64,000 bases of DNA from Dugong dugon (Eukaryota; Chordata; Mammalia; Sirenia; Dugongidae). The notes beneath the pieces were generated by a model. The model saw only the letters and a list, made by a program, of their open reading frames with translations. It was not told the DNA's origin and did no database searches. This document shows positions 22,020 to 34,649 of the stretch, in pieces. The translations under genes and the position numbers were made by a program. The DNA lies in assembly GCA_030035585.1 (NCBI GenBank), contig CM057466.1, positions 114,270,182 through 114,334,181 of the forward strand. Direction: 5' to 3'. The stretch's first letter is position 1. Each line of letters opens with the position of its first letter.

Positions 22020-23088
22020 ACATACATGTATCTCCTAGCTCTGCTGAAAGGGACTGCAGGTAATACCACCCCAGTATCAACAACATCCAGTGCCCAGATC
22101 CAGGCTACAAGAGGAGCCAGGAGTACTTCATAGTGACAGGAAGTAAGAAAGTAGTCAAAAAAAAAGAGAGAAAAAAGATAAAGACCCCTGCCCAACACGC
22201 ACACACAATGATAGAAGTATGTCAAAGGGGCACACGTGTCAACTGAAAGTGCTCCCAATGGCAAAAGCTGGAACAATCTGAGGAAAAATAGGTAATAGTA
22301 TTGTATTATAACTGGAAGAATAAAACAAATATCTATGAGTCCATATTGACATAAATAAATAACTGAATTCATAAATAAATGGGGGAGATGAGACTAAGCT
22401 CCTGAGCAGAATTCCAAAAGATTTATGTAAATACTCTGCCTGAACAAGGTAGAGTGTAACTGCCTACTCCTTAAGTGTAGGCCACGCATGGGGACTTCTT
22501 TCCAAAGAGGACAGTGCGGAATGAGAGAGGGGAAAAGAGAATCACTTCACAGTGGAGAAATCCGACAAACACACCTCAGCCAGGTGGTCAAGGTCAACAT
22601 CGCGAGTGGGAAGTCAGGTCCAAGTGTATACCCTACCAAGGGTGTAATGACAATGGCACTTTCCCTCTGTGGTCTTCCACCCCAAAACCCATCACCCCAG
22701 TCTACTCATGAGAAAAACATCAGATAAATCCCAACAGAGGGACTCCTACAATATGTATTATCCTCAAAACTGTCGAGGTCATTAAAAATAAGCGAAGTCT
22801 GAGAAACTGTCTCAGCCAAGAGGAGCCTAAGAAGACAAGACTACTCAATGTCATGTGGTGTTCTAGATGGGATCCTGAGGCAGAACCCAGGGAAAAACTG
22901 CGGAAATCTGAGTGTGGACATTGATTCAGACAAGGTATCAGTGTTGGTTCCTTAGTTGTGACAAATGATCCATACCAATTTGAGGTGTTAATCTGGGAAA
23001 CTGGGTGGGGAGTACATGGGAACTCTCTGTACTATACTACCTTGGTCACTTTTTTGTACATCAAAAATTATTCTACAATAAAATGTTC
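22020..23088 (+). repeat. L1M LINE 3' UTR
   Basis: Ordered L1M blocks: acatgtatctcctagctctg, ggctacaagaggagccagga, ataaataaataactgaattc, actccttaagtgtaggcc, cctcagccaggtggtcaagg, gccaagaggagcctaagaag, gggaactctctgtactatac. It is the same family as 1-530. Its AT-rich 3' end became the target of the younger L1 at 23089-23730. The start coordinate is uncertain. Confidence 0.7.
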
Positions 23089-23730
23089 TACTTTCTACCT
23101 TGGTGAGTAGTGTCTGGGGTCTTAAAAGCCTATGAGCAGCCATCTAAGATACTCCACTGGTCCTACCCCTTCAGTAGCAAGGGAGAATGAAGAAAAAAAG
23201 ATACAAGGGAAGGATTAGTCCAAAGGACTAATGGACCACAACTACCACAGCCTCCACCAGACGGAGTCCAGTACAGCTAGATACAGCCCGGCTACCACCA
23301 CTGACTTCTCTGACAGGGATCACAACAGAGGGTTCCGGACAGAGCTGGAGAAAAATGTAGAACAAAATTCTAACTCACAAAAAAAGACCAGAATTACTGG
23401 CCTGACAGAGACTGGAGAAACCCCAAGAGTGTGGCCACCGGACACCCTTTTCGCTCGTTAATGAAGTCACTCCCAAGGTTCACCCTAGAGCCAAAGATTA
23501 GACAGCCCCATAAAACAAAATGAGACTAATGGGGCACAACAGCCCAGGGACAAGGACTAGAAGGCAGGAGGGGTCAGGAAAGCTGGTAATGGGGAACCCA
23601 ATGTCAAGAAGGGAGAGTATTGACATGTCATGAGGTTGTTAAACAATGTCATAAAACAATATGTGAACTAACTGTTTAATGAGAAGCTATTTGTTCTGTA
23701 AACCTTCACCTAAGTACAATAAAAAAAAAA
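23089..23730 (+). mobile_element. 5'-truncated afrotherian L1 3' UTR with 21-bp target duplication
   Basis: Contains ctggggtcttaaaagcctat, the block shared with 63390, and ends at ttctgtaaaccttcacctaa followed by an A-rich tail. It is flanked by ttattctacaataaaatgtt c at 23068-23088 and the same 21 bp with one change at 23731-23751. The long duplication and A tail fit L1 target-primed insertion. Only the non-coding 3' part is present. Confidence 0.85.
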
Positions 23731-23751
23731 TTATTCCACAATAAAATGTTC

Positions 23752-26029
23752 ACTTATGTGTAAAAATGTAAAGCGTAAAAACTGTCCTTGGATTAGTCTT
23801 TCTTCCTCCATTTGCCATGTTGCTTCTCTCAGCCTGGTTGTACGTTAATCTATTATTTTCCTAGTTAGTAGACATTTGGAATCTTCCAGAGGAATAGCTG
23901 GGATGCTTGTGTGGTGTAGATTGATCCCTCCCTTTCGTCCCTTGTGCCATGCAAAGCAAAGATAACGGTTAGTTAGAGAAGGGGCCCTGCACCTTTTCCA
24001 GTCCCCATTTATCCCATGAAAACAGCAGCACCTTCGTGAGCACCTTCACTGGTCCGACAGCAGGGAACTGTGCCAAATTTCCCAAGACCATCAGAGCCGA
24101 GGGGCGGCCTTCCTTTACTTTTGTCTGCTGATTCACAGTGAACCTTTGAAGGTGGTCACATAAAAGCAGTAATCATTTCTTATGTTATCAGACAGTGGCG
24201 CCTAGACATTTCTGCTTTAAAGAATTCCCAATTTACAATTTTTTAAAGAGTTTTATTTGAATTTTCTTCACTGTTGGCTTGGAGCCGGAGTTTCTTTTTT
24301 CCTAACTTTCTAGAAGATTTAGGTTACCACTGGTGTATTTTGAAAAGTAAGGGACATGAAAACACTCTTACTGAGATAGGAGGGAAAACAGTTAATTTCA
24401 ATCCCGATGACAGTTTTTCGGTGAACAATAGTCTCCCGGAGTTGACATGGAGCAGTGATGAATGAGTGAAAGGAGCACTGAGTCACAGCTGCACAGGGCA
24501 ATCACTGCAGAACATCTACTCTCTTCCAGCCAAAATACTATTAATACGTGTGTCAGCCCGGAGAGTGGATCTCATAGTGTGCGTGCATCGGAACAGTCCA
24601 GGGGAGAAAATGAAGAGTATCCTCAGGGACAGACTTTCCTTTTCTATGAGAGAGTCTTCATTATTCAGGCATTGTGATACTTTTCCTTTATTTGTGTAAA
24701 GATTAAATTGCACATGATTTCTAATGTTTCTGCTACTCCAACTGTCATAGGTCGATGACCTTTATGCGAGCGAGATAATAGATACATCGTCTGTTGTTCG
24801 GGCGACTGCTGTTCTTCCACAGCCCAGTACTTCCCCATTGTTATAAGTCGAAAGCAATTAAATAAAAATACAAGATACGGCATCTCTGGTATCTTTAGAA
24901 TTTCATATGTGTCTCTATGGTACTGCTATCTAGCATTAATATGAGATAATATCTAAAGGAATATGGAGAGCCAGAAACACACGTGAGGAAACTTAATCAC
25001 GGAAACATTACAGCATTACAGAAGATGTTCATGTGGAAGAATAGTAATAATGTCACCTTGGGAAGCAAGCTCTCCACATGTCTGAAACTTCTGAGCAAGA
25101 GGCACCTAAGAATCCATGTGTCAGTACCATTTCTAGGTTGCCAAATTTCCTACACAGTTCTCTCTATCGAAACATAAATTTAATTAATATTTGGTAGGTC
25201 CATCTGAGGAAAAGCTGGACAAAATACTGCAGTGTTCCATCTCTTAGTGTTTATTTTAATGGTTGGGATCTAATAGTTAATATTTAGAAAGAATTATATA
25301 TAAATCCCCTGTATTTACCAGGGCATTATACTTTAAAAATTATATTTCAACAAGGCTCTATCTCAAGCCAAATGGGAGTGCCATTATTGTTAATGACCAA
25401 CTTCTGTTGAACCAGAAACTCTTTAATTTTCCTATCTTTCCTCACTGTTAGCATCTTCCCTTTTCCTGCTTAATATGAGGTAAAATAAACCTCTCTGTAA
25501 CTGACCCAGAACCTCCCTTAGCAGTCTTAGAATTCAATTTTCCTCAAATCGAGTCTCTCTTTCTGGTGTATCATGTCAACTCCATAGAAGAGATTTCACA
25601 AACCCAGCATGAGGGCCCAAGAAGGCTTGTTATCTACACTCTTGCTTCCTTGGTCTCAACCTCATCCCCCATCGCCTGGAGAGAAGAGGGACCCTCAGAG
25701 CTCTGCCCAGTCCAGGCAGGAGTGAATTGACTCCAGCCCTGACCACAGCCCCAATACTGTCATGGACCACAGATAAGGGGCCTCAAGCGCCTCTTGCTCC
25801 TCCACTTGTACAATCATCTTCACACCCTCTCCAGTTCCTGATGAGATGCATTCCCGAGATAAAGGGTTGCGGTCTCCACAGCCCCACCGATCCCCACCTA
25901 CACACCTACAGGTCAGGGGCCCTGAAGATCCTGTCCAAGCACATCACTCCTTCCCCATGAACGAATCATAGACTCACTATGGAAATCTACTTTACAGCCT
26001 TCCTGAGAACTCCCCTTGTTCTCACCCCA
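23752..26029. other. Long single-copy stretch
   Basis: About 2.3 kb without a recognised repeat. The piece at 24740-24870 keeps CpGs (ggtcgatgacctttatgcga) and might be a conserved element. 25600-25960 is GC-richer. No convincing gene. Confidence 0.35.
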
Positions 26030-26300
26030 GACCTTCCCACATCCAGTAGAGCTGACTTTGTAACCAAGAAGCTACTATGGAAATGAGTGGGTGTGACTTC
26101 TGAGACCAGGTCACAAAAGCATTCAGGCTCCTTCCTTTTCCCTCTCTTTGACCCGTTGCACTGCAGGAAGTAGGCTGCCATGTTGTGAGGATACTCAGGC
26201 AGTTCTGTGGAGAGAAAGGTCCACATGGTGAGGAACTGAGGCTTCTAGCCAATGGCCATGTGACGGAGAAAATTCTCGAGGACTCAGGGAGCCTTTCACA
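26030..26300 (+). repeat. Possible MLT1-type MaLR LTR fragment
   Basis: The blocks tgacttctgagaccaggtca, gctgccatgttgtgaggata and aggtccacatggtgaggaac gaggc resemble the order in MLT1 LTRs. It is old and incomplete; another MaLR subfamily is possible. Confidence 0.4.
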
Positions 26301-26321
26301 AACTGCATCCTTGGCCAGCAT

Positions 26322-26472
26322 CCTTCTTTTTTTTTTTTTGCACTTTTGTTCTTTTAATTGTACTTCAGGTGAAAGCTTACAGAACAAATAGTTTCTCATG
26401 AAACAGTAGTACACGTTGTTTTATGACATTGGTTAACAACCCCACAACATGTCAACCCTCTCCTTTCTTGAC
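26322..26472 (-). repeat. Afrotherian L1 3' end
   Basis: A T tract, then acttcaggtgaaagcttaca and caaccccacaacatgtcaac, the reverse complement of the L1 3' end at 23600-23720. Very short copy. Confidence 0.8.
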
Positions 26473-27837
26473 ATGGGTTTTCTCTTCACCATTTGCCTTT
26501 GGGTTTTCAGTGAGGCCCTCTACCAGAGTGAGTGTGCACAGAGCAGGAGAGAAGACGACAGGGGTGGACGGCGACTCTCCAGTGGTGTGGCACTCCTCTA
26601 GATGCTTGTACAGATGTTCTCATGCCCCAGTCACCACTGCTTTGAAGGCTTCCTGTCCCTCATTTGCATGGAACTTTGCAGAGGCCGCTCAGACATCTCG
26701 GGATTCTCTTTCCTTCCTGACTCCTCCACTGAGCTGTGAGGGCTTTGGAAGCAGGGCTCTTAAACTATGGATCTTTCTACACCCACTGCCTGCCCTTAAT
26801 TGGCCTGCAATGCAGTTTTATTTAATAAATACATGAATAGACGGGAAGGCATCAAAGCTTTGCCCACATTAGATAACTCCTCAAACCTGGCACTTCTTTG
26901 TTAAAAGTCTTCAACTCCTTCCCATCTCTGTGGCGTTGATTGATGGGACATTCTCTGTCCATCATGGGCTGCACTACAATTTACTTCCCTGGTCCTCAGT
27001 AGGCACTCAACCTTCCCTTGCTCCTCAAATCATTGTATCAGAAAACCATATTCAACAACTCAGAAATCATGAACACATACTCCAACCCGTATATCAACAC
27101 AGACATGCTGAAAATAGACCCATCCCAAGCCAGTTTACCATTTCTCTTGAGTATTTTAATGTGAACAATTTTGCACAGTGAACAGTTTTCTAAAAGTGCT
27201 TTAAGAAGTCAGTAGCATGTCATTTTTTACACTATTGAGGTCCACACCACCTCAAGAAGAAAAAAAATGTCCAAATCACTGGGGAATAGAGGAATTAGAG
27301 GCTGAAGATTCTAAGATTCTGGACTAAGTTAAAAGTTAAAGTAACAAATCTAAAAGCACATTGAAATGGTAACTGTCTCCTTTAAGCACCTAGGCATCCT
27401 AAATGCATGTGTGCTCTGAGAATCCATAGCTATTCCCAGTGGTACCTCTTTGTTTATCCTTCACTCTCAAAGAGCACTGAAAATGATTTTTCCTATTTGT
27501 CCAATAGAAAGAGGAAGTCTATTTTCCTCAGCTCTGCACTGCCATGGAATTCTCTACTTCCCACAACCCACCCCCCAAATACAGTACCAAAATGATCTTG
27601 TTTTACAAAACATAATTGAAAACAGTTGAAAAATCATAGAACATTCAAGGTATCCTCTGGAAACTTTTTTTTCCAGTCTATTTCCCAAAGCAAGCTTAAA
27701 TTCAGTGAAAAATTAAACAGATTCAGTAACTGACTTTGCTAAACTGACACACATGTTCTGAAAAGTTGAAGGGTTTCTTTAATAAATTTGCAACATTCAT
27801 TCACAATTTACTGGAACATTTTTGACTCTTAATTTTG
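26473..27837. other. Single-copy DNA, nothing recognised
   Basis: A 137-codon open frame that begins inside the inverted L1 tail has no domain and is taken as chance. Nothing else is recognised. Confidence 0.4.
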
Positions 27838-28790
27838 TGAATGTGTGAGTGTGTGTATTTGCTTATGTGACTATGTATGAATATGCATATGTGTATGTGT
27901 GTGTGTGTGTTTGTGAGTGTGTGTGTATAAGTGAATATGTGTGAGTTCATGTGTATATGTTTCTGTCTGTACGTGTCTATGTGAATATGTGTGTGAATGT
28001 GTAAGTGTATGTGTACGTGTGTGTTTGCTCATGTGAATGTGTGAGTGTGTCTGAATGTAGTTTGTGTGTGTGAATGTAAGTACGTGAACATGTGTGAATG
28101 TCTGTGAGTGCATGCATATGTGTGAGTGTGTATACGTGTGTGTCAGTGTGAGTGTGTGTCAGTGTAAGTGTGTGTATGAGTGCATGCATGTGAATGTGTG
28201 TGTACATGAGAGTATATATGTGTGACTGTGTGTGTGAATGTGTGTGAGTACATGTATGTGAATGTGTGTATGTATATGTGTTTGTTTATATCAATATGTG
28301 TATGTGTGAGTGTGTACAAATTTGTAAGTATGTGTTTGCAATTGTATGTGAATGTAAGTACATGTGTGTATGAGTATGTGAATGTATGTGCAAGTGTGTA
28401 TATGTGTGTTTGTAAATGTGTGTGTTTGTGTGAGTATGTGGGTATATGTGAATGTGTGTACATGTGTGTGTATGTTTATGTGAATCTGTGTAAGTGTGCA
28501 TGTGAATGTGGGTATGTGTGTTTGTGTGTATGTTTACGTGAATGTGTGAGTGCATGTATGGGTGTTTATGTGAATCTGTGATGTGAATGTGTAAGCGTAT
28601 GTATGTGTGAGGGTATGCATGTATGAGTGTGTGTATGTGTGTATGCGAATGTGTGTATGTGTATGTATATGTGAATATGTGAGTGTGGATGTGAATGTGT
28701 GCTTGTGTGTTTATGTGAATGCGTTTCTATGTATATGTGTGTGTGCATGTGAGTTTATGTGTATGTGAATGTGTGTGCGTGTGTTCAGTA
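27838..28790. repeat. Long TG-rich simple-sequence tract (about 950 bp)
   Basis: Imperfect repeats built from tgtg, tgaatg, tatg and gagtg units, for example gtgaatgtgtgtatgtgtat. Purines and pyrimidines alternate for most of its length. Frames rich in His/Thr or Cys/Val across it are by-products. Confidence 0.95.
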
Positions 28791-30699
28791 TTTCAGCTCT
28801 GAGACTATTTTCCCTGTCCGCTGATCTCTCCCCTCCCCAGGAGTCAGGTTTTCACTCACTTCTTTCCTAACTTACCTGTCTTGGCTATGAATTCTATGGG
28901 CTTACTTCATTACCATGTATCATTCTGTTCAAAGTCAAACCTGATAAGGACCAAAACATAGAAACAGAAAAATGGCTAGCTTCATTCCGTGTTCATGAAC
29001 TACAGTTAGCAAATAAACACCCCTTCACAGTTCCTATCATCATCATCATCATAATAAAAAGTACACCAGTTTACTCCGAGGGTCTTTCGTTAATCAGAAA
29101 TATCCATCTGCAACCTTTGTTTGCCGGCCCTGTGCTGTTCTCTCCTCTCTGAGCATGTTTATCGTGGCCTCCCGAAAGCCCAGAAGCCCATAGGTCAGAG
29201 AACAGCGTTTTGATGGATTATGGGATTGTAACTGTCTCCGCCAGCTGACAGCTTTTATTGGCTGGGAGGATGAGCCAGTAAACCTTTATATAATTATTGC
29301 ATTAAAGCCACTGCCCCTCTGTGTTGCTGGTGCTTGTTCAGGGATCAATGTGAAGATAATTTCAAAAATGAATAGTAAGTATTGATCGTCCCTTGGTGGA
29401 GGCTTATCAGTGGCAGAGGCAGACTACTGTAGATTATAACTTCAATGTCATTTATGATGATATGATACGTATTGCCGAGTAGCAATTTAAACAAAGGGCT
29501 GATTTAATTCACAGTGGATTTTTGCAGTGTGATGGGTAATAAATCACAATCTATGTAATTTTTAGAAATGAACACATTTGGCAGTAGTTGAGGGCAGCTC
29601 CTAGGAGATCTCAAAATGACCAGGGAGGGGAAACATCAGCCGAGAACCTTCTGAATGATTGGGCTTTACTTGGTTCTGGCATTCAGACGACCTTGAGGTC
29701 CCTGCTGGCAGCTGCTGGTTAATTTTCTTCACTGAGGACACAGTTTAACTTTCTATCTGTCTGCCAATTACCTGACATTTTCAACTTATCACCTTCTATT
29801 TTTTAAATGATTGGAGGCACGTCCACATTTTGACATTTTTTTTTAAAGCAAGTATTGGTTGTGTTTGCTGCCGAGGCAGCTCTCTGTCATCCTGACGCGA
29901 TATCCCTCTCCCTAAAAAATCAACACCAGCTCTCCTAATGACACGAGGGGAAAGTCCAGGCATTTTATTGGTATTTCCAACACATCCCTGGTTAGACTCT
30001 GTCACCTTCCAAATATCAACCTGGGAGCTCCACATATGCTCGGCAGCTGACAAATAGCCTCTTAGGGAAATTGTACTTAGTGGTCCTTGTTTGAAGAGGG
30101 TTTTAGTCTTTAAAAACAAATCATTGCAACGTAAATCATTAAGAAATATTGGAACAGCATGAGTCGATTGATTCAGCCTCTAAAAGGGGAAAATTGAAGC
30201 AACAGTCAAGAATTATATTGCAACTTGTTGATTTTGGTTATTGTAATAATAACAGCATATTTTACATCCAGTCCTTTCAGGGAATGGCATTTCAGCATTT
30301 CAAGGCTATTGGATATAGGTCCTAGGAGAGAGTATTAAAGGATTAAAACACTAAAAATAGAATCCATGTCTGCAAGAGACAAAAGATGCCCTAGATCCAC
30401 ATCGATGCTTTACATGAAAAATCTGGTTGATTCCATGCAACAGTTCCGGGCACGGTTGTGCAGATGGATCCCTCAGTCCCTCCATCAGTGTCCCGTTTAA
30501 GCAGCGTTTAAAAGGGGAGGAGCCAGGGCGCTGCAGCTGCAGGTAAATTAAGTAATCCCATATCCAAGGCCAAGTTTTATAGTAAATGATTCAGGCTCAA
30601 TGAACAAGGACATGCTATTGGAGAGCAGTTTTCTCAGTTTACAGATTTATAACCAGTGCCCTATCACCCTGGGATTTTTCCACCTCTATTTAGAGCGCA
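28791..30699. other. Repeat-free block, candidate conserved non-coding / enhancer cluster
   Basis: Nearly 1.9 kb with no recognised transposon. The core at 29100-29560 and a second part at 29780-30330 contain several TAAT/ATTA cores and textures typical of deeply conserved elements (for example aacctttatataattattgc). No exon-like frame with splice sites is seen. The regulatory role is inference. Confidence 0.4.
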
Positions 30700-30900
30700 A
30701 GATCTCTGGATGGTACACATGGTTTAACCGCTCCTGCTAACTGAAAGGTTAGAGGTTCAGCCCACCCAGAGAGGCTTTGGCAGAAAGGCCTGGTGATCCA
30801 CTTCTGAAAAATCAGCTGCTGAAAATCCTGTGGAGCACACTTCTACTCTGGCACACATGGAGTGGCCATGAGTCAGAGGTGACTTGACAGCCACTGGTTT
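30700..30900 (+). repeat. AfroSINE (older type)
   Basis: Head ctctggatggtacacatggt, middle module ggcctggtgatccacttctg, tail tgacttgacagccactggtt. Confidence 0.85.
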
Positions 30901-31713
30901 CTTATTTAGAACTCACAGGCCTTATTCCCACAGAGCTGAAAATCACAAGAAATCTTGTGGGATATCATCTCATGATTTCTTCTTACTTGTCCACAATTTT
31001 AACCTCCCCCTTTTTCTAAAACTAAGTGTTAAGCCCTAAGCTTTCCCTTTTCAGGTCAGTTCATTGTGAAAAATCTTTTGTTTCATTTTACATAATTTAC
31101 TTACAGAATTTTGTTAAAGATTTGGTTCCTTCCTAGTCAATGTGAGTAAGCATGTTCGATCTATCCTTCTACCCAACATCTGTTTTGTTTATAAAATATA
31201 CTACAGATTAATTATTTTATGGACACTGCCCCATATTCTCTTGCTCCCTAAGGATTGCGAGACTGCCTCCCCCACTTTTCTCAATTGCATTTATCACTTA
31301 CTTTGCAGAGAACACTTTTGCTATTTTTCATCTTCCTCTTAAATTTCTCCCTAAACTCATCATGAAAGTATCGCTATCCCCTCACTCTATTACAACTAAA
31401 TTATTTCTAAGAGCTCTCAATGTGATGCTTGCAGTCCTTGGAATAACAAACAAATTCCAAAGTACTAGTTTCCACCCTATACCCTACACTCTGTTGTGCG
31501 TGGCTCCTATCTGCTAAAGTGGTGGCCAATGGGGCCCTTGCTTTGCTGCAATTTTTTTCTCTGAAGTTATTTCTAAGAGAACACAGCTCTTCCCTTACTT
31601 AAAGATATTGTGTCCTCTAGCTTTGACGTTTGGCATATGGTCTAGATTTTGACTTTTTAATCATACATAACTTTAATATAACAGGCATTCATTGGGTCCC
31701 TATTGTATGCTAA
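30901..31713. other. Single-copy AT-rich DNA, nothing recognised
   Basis: No repeat family or coding signature is recognised. Confidence 0.45.
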
Positions 31714-31895
31714 TTGTTGTTGTTGTTGGGTGCCATCAAGTAGATTCTGGCTCAGAGTGACCCCGTGTGACAGTGTAGAACTGTCTCATAGAGTTTTCTT
31801 GGCTATAATCTTTACAGAAGCAGATCACCAGGTCTTTCTCTGGTGGAGCCACTGGGTGGGTTCGAACCACCTGTATGCTCGGCATGATGCTCAAT
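31714..31895 (-). repeat. AfroSINE (long type), (GTT)n tail
   Basis: Starts ttgttgttgttgttgggtgc, middle tataatctttacagaagcag, head ggtgggttcgaaccacctg. Confidence 0.8.
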
Positions 31896-32059
31896 CCTAG
31901 AGCAGCAGAGATGGTGGGATAAAGTCCCAATCCTCTCTAAGGTGTTCTCTGTACATACCAACGGGTAAACTACAAGGTCATACTACAGAAGGAACAAAAG
32001 TGCTGCGTATACAATGTATGTGGTCCTGCTGTTGGCAGCGTTTAAATCCAACCAGGAAA

Positions 32060-32310
32060 GCCAGGTGAGGTTTCTCAGAGAAGATGGGGGCTGTCCTGGG
32101 TTGTAAAAGCTGAACACAGGTTCACTAGGTAGACAAGAAGAAGGGCATCTAGTTAAGGGAGAACAGCATGCAGAAAGATGTGAAGTTGTGAAATAGTGCA
32201 CGGAGTGGTGAAGGGAGATAGGACGTCTTGGGATTGAAGAGATGGAGAAGAAGCTGGAGAATGGGAAACCTTCCCAGGAAAGTAGAAAAGTGGTGGAAAT
32301 AAGTTTTAGG
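32060..32310 (+). repeat. L2 LINE fragment
   Basis: The phrase gggcatctagttaagggaga acagcatgcagaaagatg matches the L2 block 'gggcattccag...gggaacagcatgtgcaaag' in sense orientation. Diverged. Confidence 0.5.
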
Positions 32311-32999
32311 GATAAGGGGTATTTTTAATCCTGCTGTTTCTACGTGCTGTTGTTCCGATGAATTATCCATTTAATAGCTTCCTAAGTGATTGTTTTAAAA
32401 AGTTATACCAATAAAATACTCTAGTCTTTAAACTTCCCCCAATTTAAGGCCTCATTAACTCGTGTAATAAGGATACTCTTACATTTGCAGTGCTGTACTG
32501 TACTTAAGGGTCAGTGTACATTGGGCGAGGAAAACATCTTTTGAATCACAAGTTTTCTAACGATTCTTTTCTACTGTTAGTGGGAGTGGAAGTTTACCTG
32601 ACTGAATTTTCAACCTGAGTGTGACATTTCCTCTCTATAATTAGAAAGGTAAACGATATGAAAAAAATCTTAAGTGGTATATTTTTTATGTGTGTTTGGT
32701 TGCATTTGGTTTACTTTTGACATATTCTTGATGATACCATCTTGGGAAGACATGTGAAAGGAAAATAAGGAAACTGAAGAATTCATCTAATTTTAACTGT
32801 TACAATAATTGAACCTTGAAGCATGACCATAAGTAGAAAGAAACAAAAGGCTGAATTCTTCAAACGACTTATTTTGAATTGGTAATAATCATATTTAAGT
32901 AATATTTTATGATTCAAGTGTTGTGGTACCTCTTATCTTTGGAATGAGAGAGAAAAGAACCTTGTTGTTCTTTCATTATTGCTGTTACTAACCATGAGA
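32311..32999. other. Single-copy AT-rich DNA, nothing recognised
   Basis: No repeat family or gene is recognised. Confidence 0.45.
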
Positions 33000-33210
33000 T
33001 TTTTTTTTTCAGTTGCCAAGGAGTTGACTCCGACTCATGGCAATCCCACACATGTCAGAGCAGAACTGTGCTCCACAGGTTTTTCACAACTGATTTCCCG
33101 AAGTAGGTCGCCAACCCTTTCTTTTGAGGTACCTCTGGGTGCACTCGAACCTCCAGTCTTTTAGTTAACAGCTGAGGGCCTTCACTATTTTCACCACCAA
33201 GGGATTCCTT
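33000..33210 (-). repeat. AfroSINE (older type)
   Basis: Starts at a T tract, then agttgccaaggagttgactc, the middle module in the form cgaagtaggtcgccaaccct, head caccaccaagggattcct. Confidence 0.85.
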
Positions 33211-33390
33211 AGCCTTGTTTACTCCTCCCTATAAAATAAAAGCCTTTTTGCCGTACCCTTAAGACAGGTGCACACTGTATGATCAGAGCTTTGTCCCTGT
33301 TGCGAGCTTCCCTCACTACCCTAGCAATAATCCTTTGAATAAAGACTTTCTTTACTAAGTACAGATTTGTTTTTTATTTGACACCAATCT
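33211..33390 (+). repeat. Possible 3' part of an endogenous retrovirus LTR
   Basis: A TATA-like ctccctataaaataaaagcc, then gtccctgttgcgagcttcc, then the poly(A) signal tgaataaagactttcttt, and an end near ttatttgacacc. The spacing fits the promoter-R-U5 part of an ERV1-like LTR, its upstream part perhaps displaced by the SINE at 33000-33210. No paired LTR or internal region is seen, so the call is tentative. Confidence 0.35.
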
Positions 33391-34649
33391 TAATTAATAC
33401 AGAATAAATTTGACTGCTTAACTGATTCAACTTTTATTAAGCAAATGGTTTCCTCCTTTTTAGGTTAAATGACTCCAGTTCTGCTAGTGCATAGGCAGGT
33501 ACACAGGTATCTCTTGTGGTCTCCCTCAAGTTTTCACTGAGCATGAATTTAATAGTTTTGAAAGAGAAGGCTTCTAAAAACTATTTTAAATGGTGATAAA
33601 TTGTATGCATGTTAAAATGTAAAGAGTGGTTTTGCTATCGTACTGTAAACTCTAGGCAGTAACTAATTGCCTGCCCTACAGTTTCCCTAAGTGCTTACCA
33701 ATGTGCATATGAGTAACAATGAGGAGATCAAACACTACAACTCAGAGAACAAGGGCAGAACGCCAGTTACCAACAATGTGACATCGAGGGGTGCTGCAAC
33801 ATGGAATCACATGCATGCGATCCCTGCTTAAGAGCATTAGTGGAAGGGTCAGGGATGCGGATCAATCAATGTATCAGACTATTCTAAAATAATTACTATT
33901 GATCTGTGGAAGACTGGGATTCTTGCCTTTATATTTGAATATTGATGTATATGACACCCTGGAAACCCAAAGTCTTTGAAGTAAAACGATGAAGACGCCA
34001 TCTAAAAATTCTCCTCTTGGGTGCACTTCAGAACTCCGGTTTCTAAATCCCGATCTCATCTCCTTTTGTCTCTCCTCCATCCAGCACAATGGACCCCCTC
34101 TTGAAATGTGCCGAAATTTTAGAGTTCCTCCTGGAAACACATGCCTCATTCAAATAGGACAATTGAAGAAGGGTTTGGAAGGGACTTTCACATGGCTTGG
34201 GCAGGTTATAAGGAAACCACAAGGGGTAGAGCAGTACCTGTTAACTCGAGGGGGGTGGAGCAGTTAACTATTTCTAGGGCTAAAAACATCAAGAAGAGGG
34301 AGAACTTACTGGAACCTGGACACAGAGAGGCCATGTAGATTTGGTGAGCCTCCAAGGGCTGTGATTTCAATGCAGGGATTTGGCTGTCTTTTTCCCATAG
34401 ACAGGAAGCCAAGGAGCCAGAACCCTGATTTGCCCTCCTCACTCTCAAGGTGCCCCATTGGCTGAATCCCACAGAGGCTGATCTAGTCCATGATGAAGCT
34501 CATTACATCTGCATCTCAGGTGGGGAGGAGCAGAGAGTTGAGTCCGAGAAGGTAAATTGAAGAGGGCAAGTTTTAGAAAACGAAGCAATTGAGTGATCTG
34601 AAGACTTCAGAGCTTACAGCTGAGTAAGAGAGACCACATGCTCAAATCC
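33391..34649. other. Unique or too-decayed DNA
   Basis: 33391-34140 shows nothing recognisable. 34140-34500 has the texture of an old repeat (ggaacctggacacagagagg; tgcagggatttggctgtct) that cannot be named with confidence. Confidence 0.3.

Noticed and set aside
28143-28750. CRISPR-like or satellite array
   Set aside because: Units are irregular simple-sequence variants with no fixed repeat and spacer; the genome is mammalian.
27840-28780. Open frames rich in His/Thr or Cys/Val (up to 119 codons) on both strands
   Set aside because: They are direct products of TG-rich repeats, exist on both strands at once, and have no domain.
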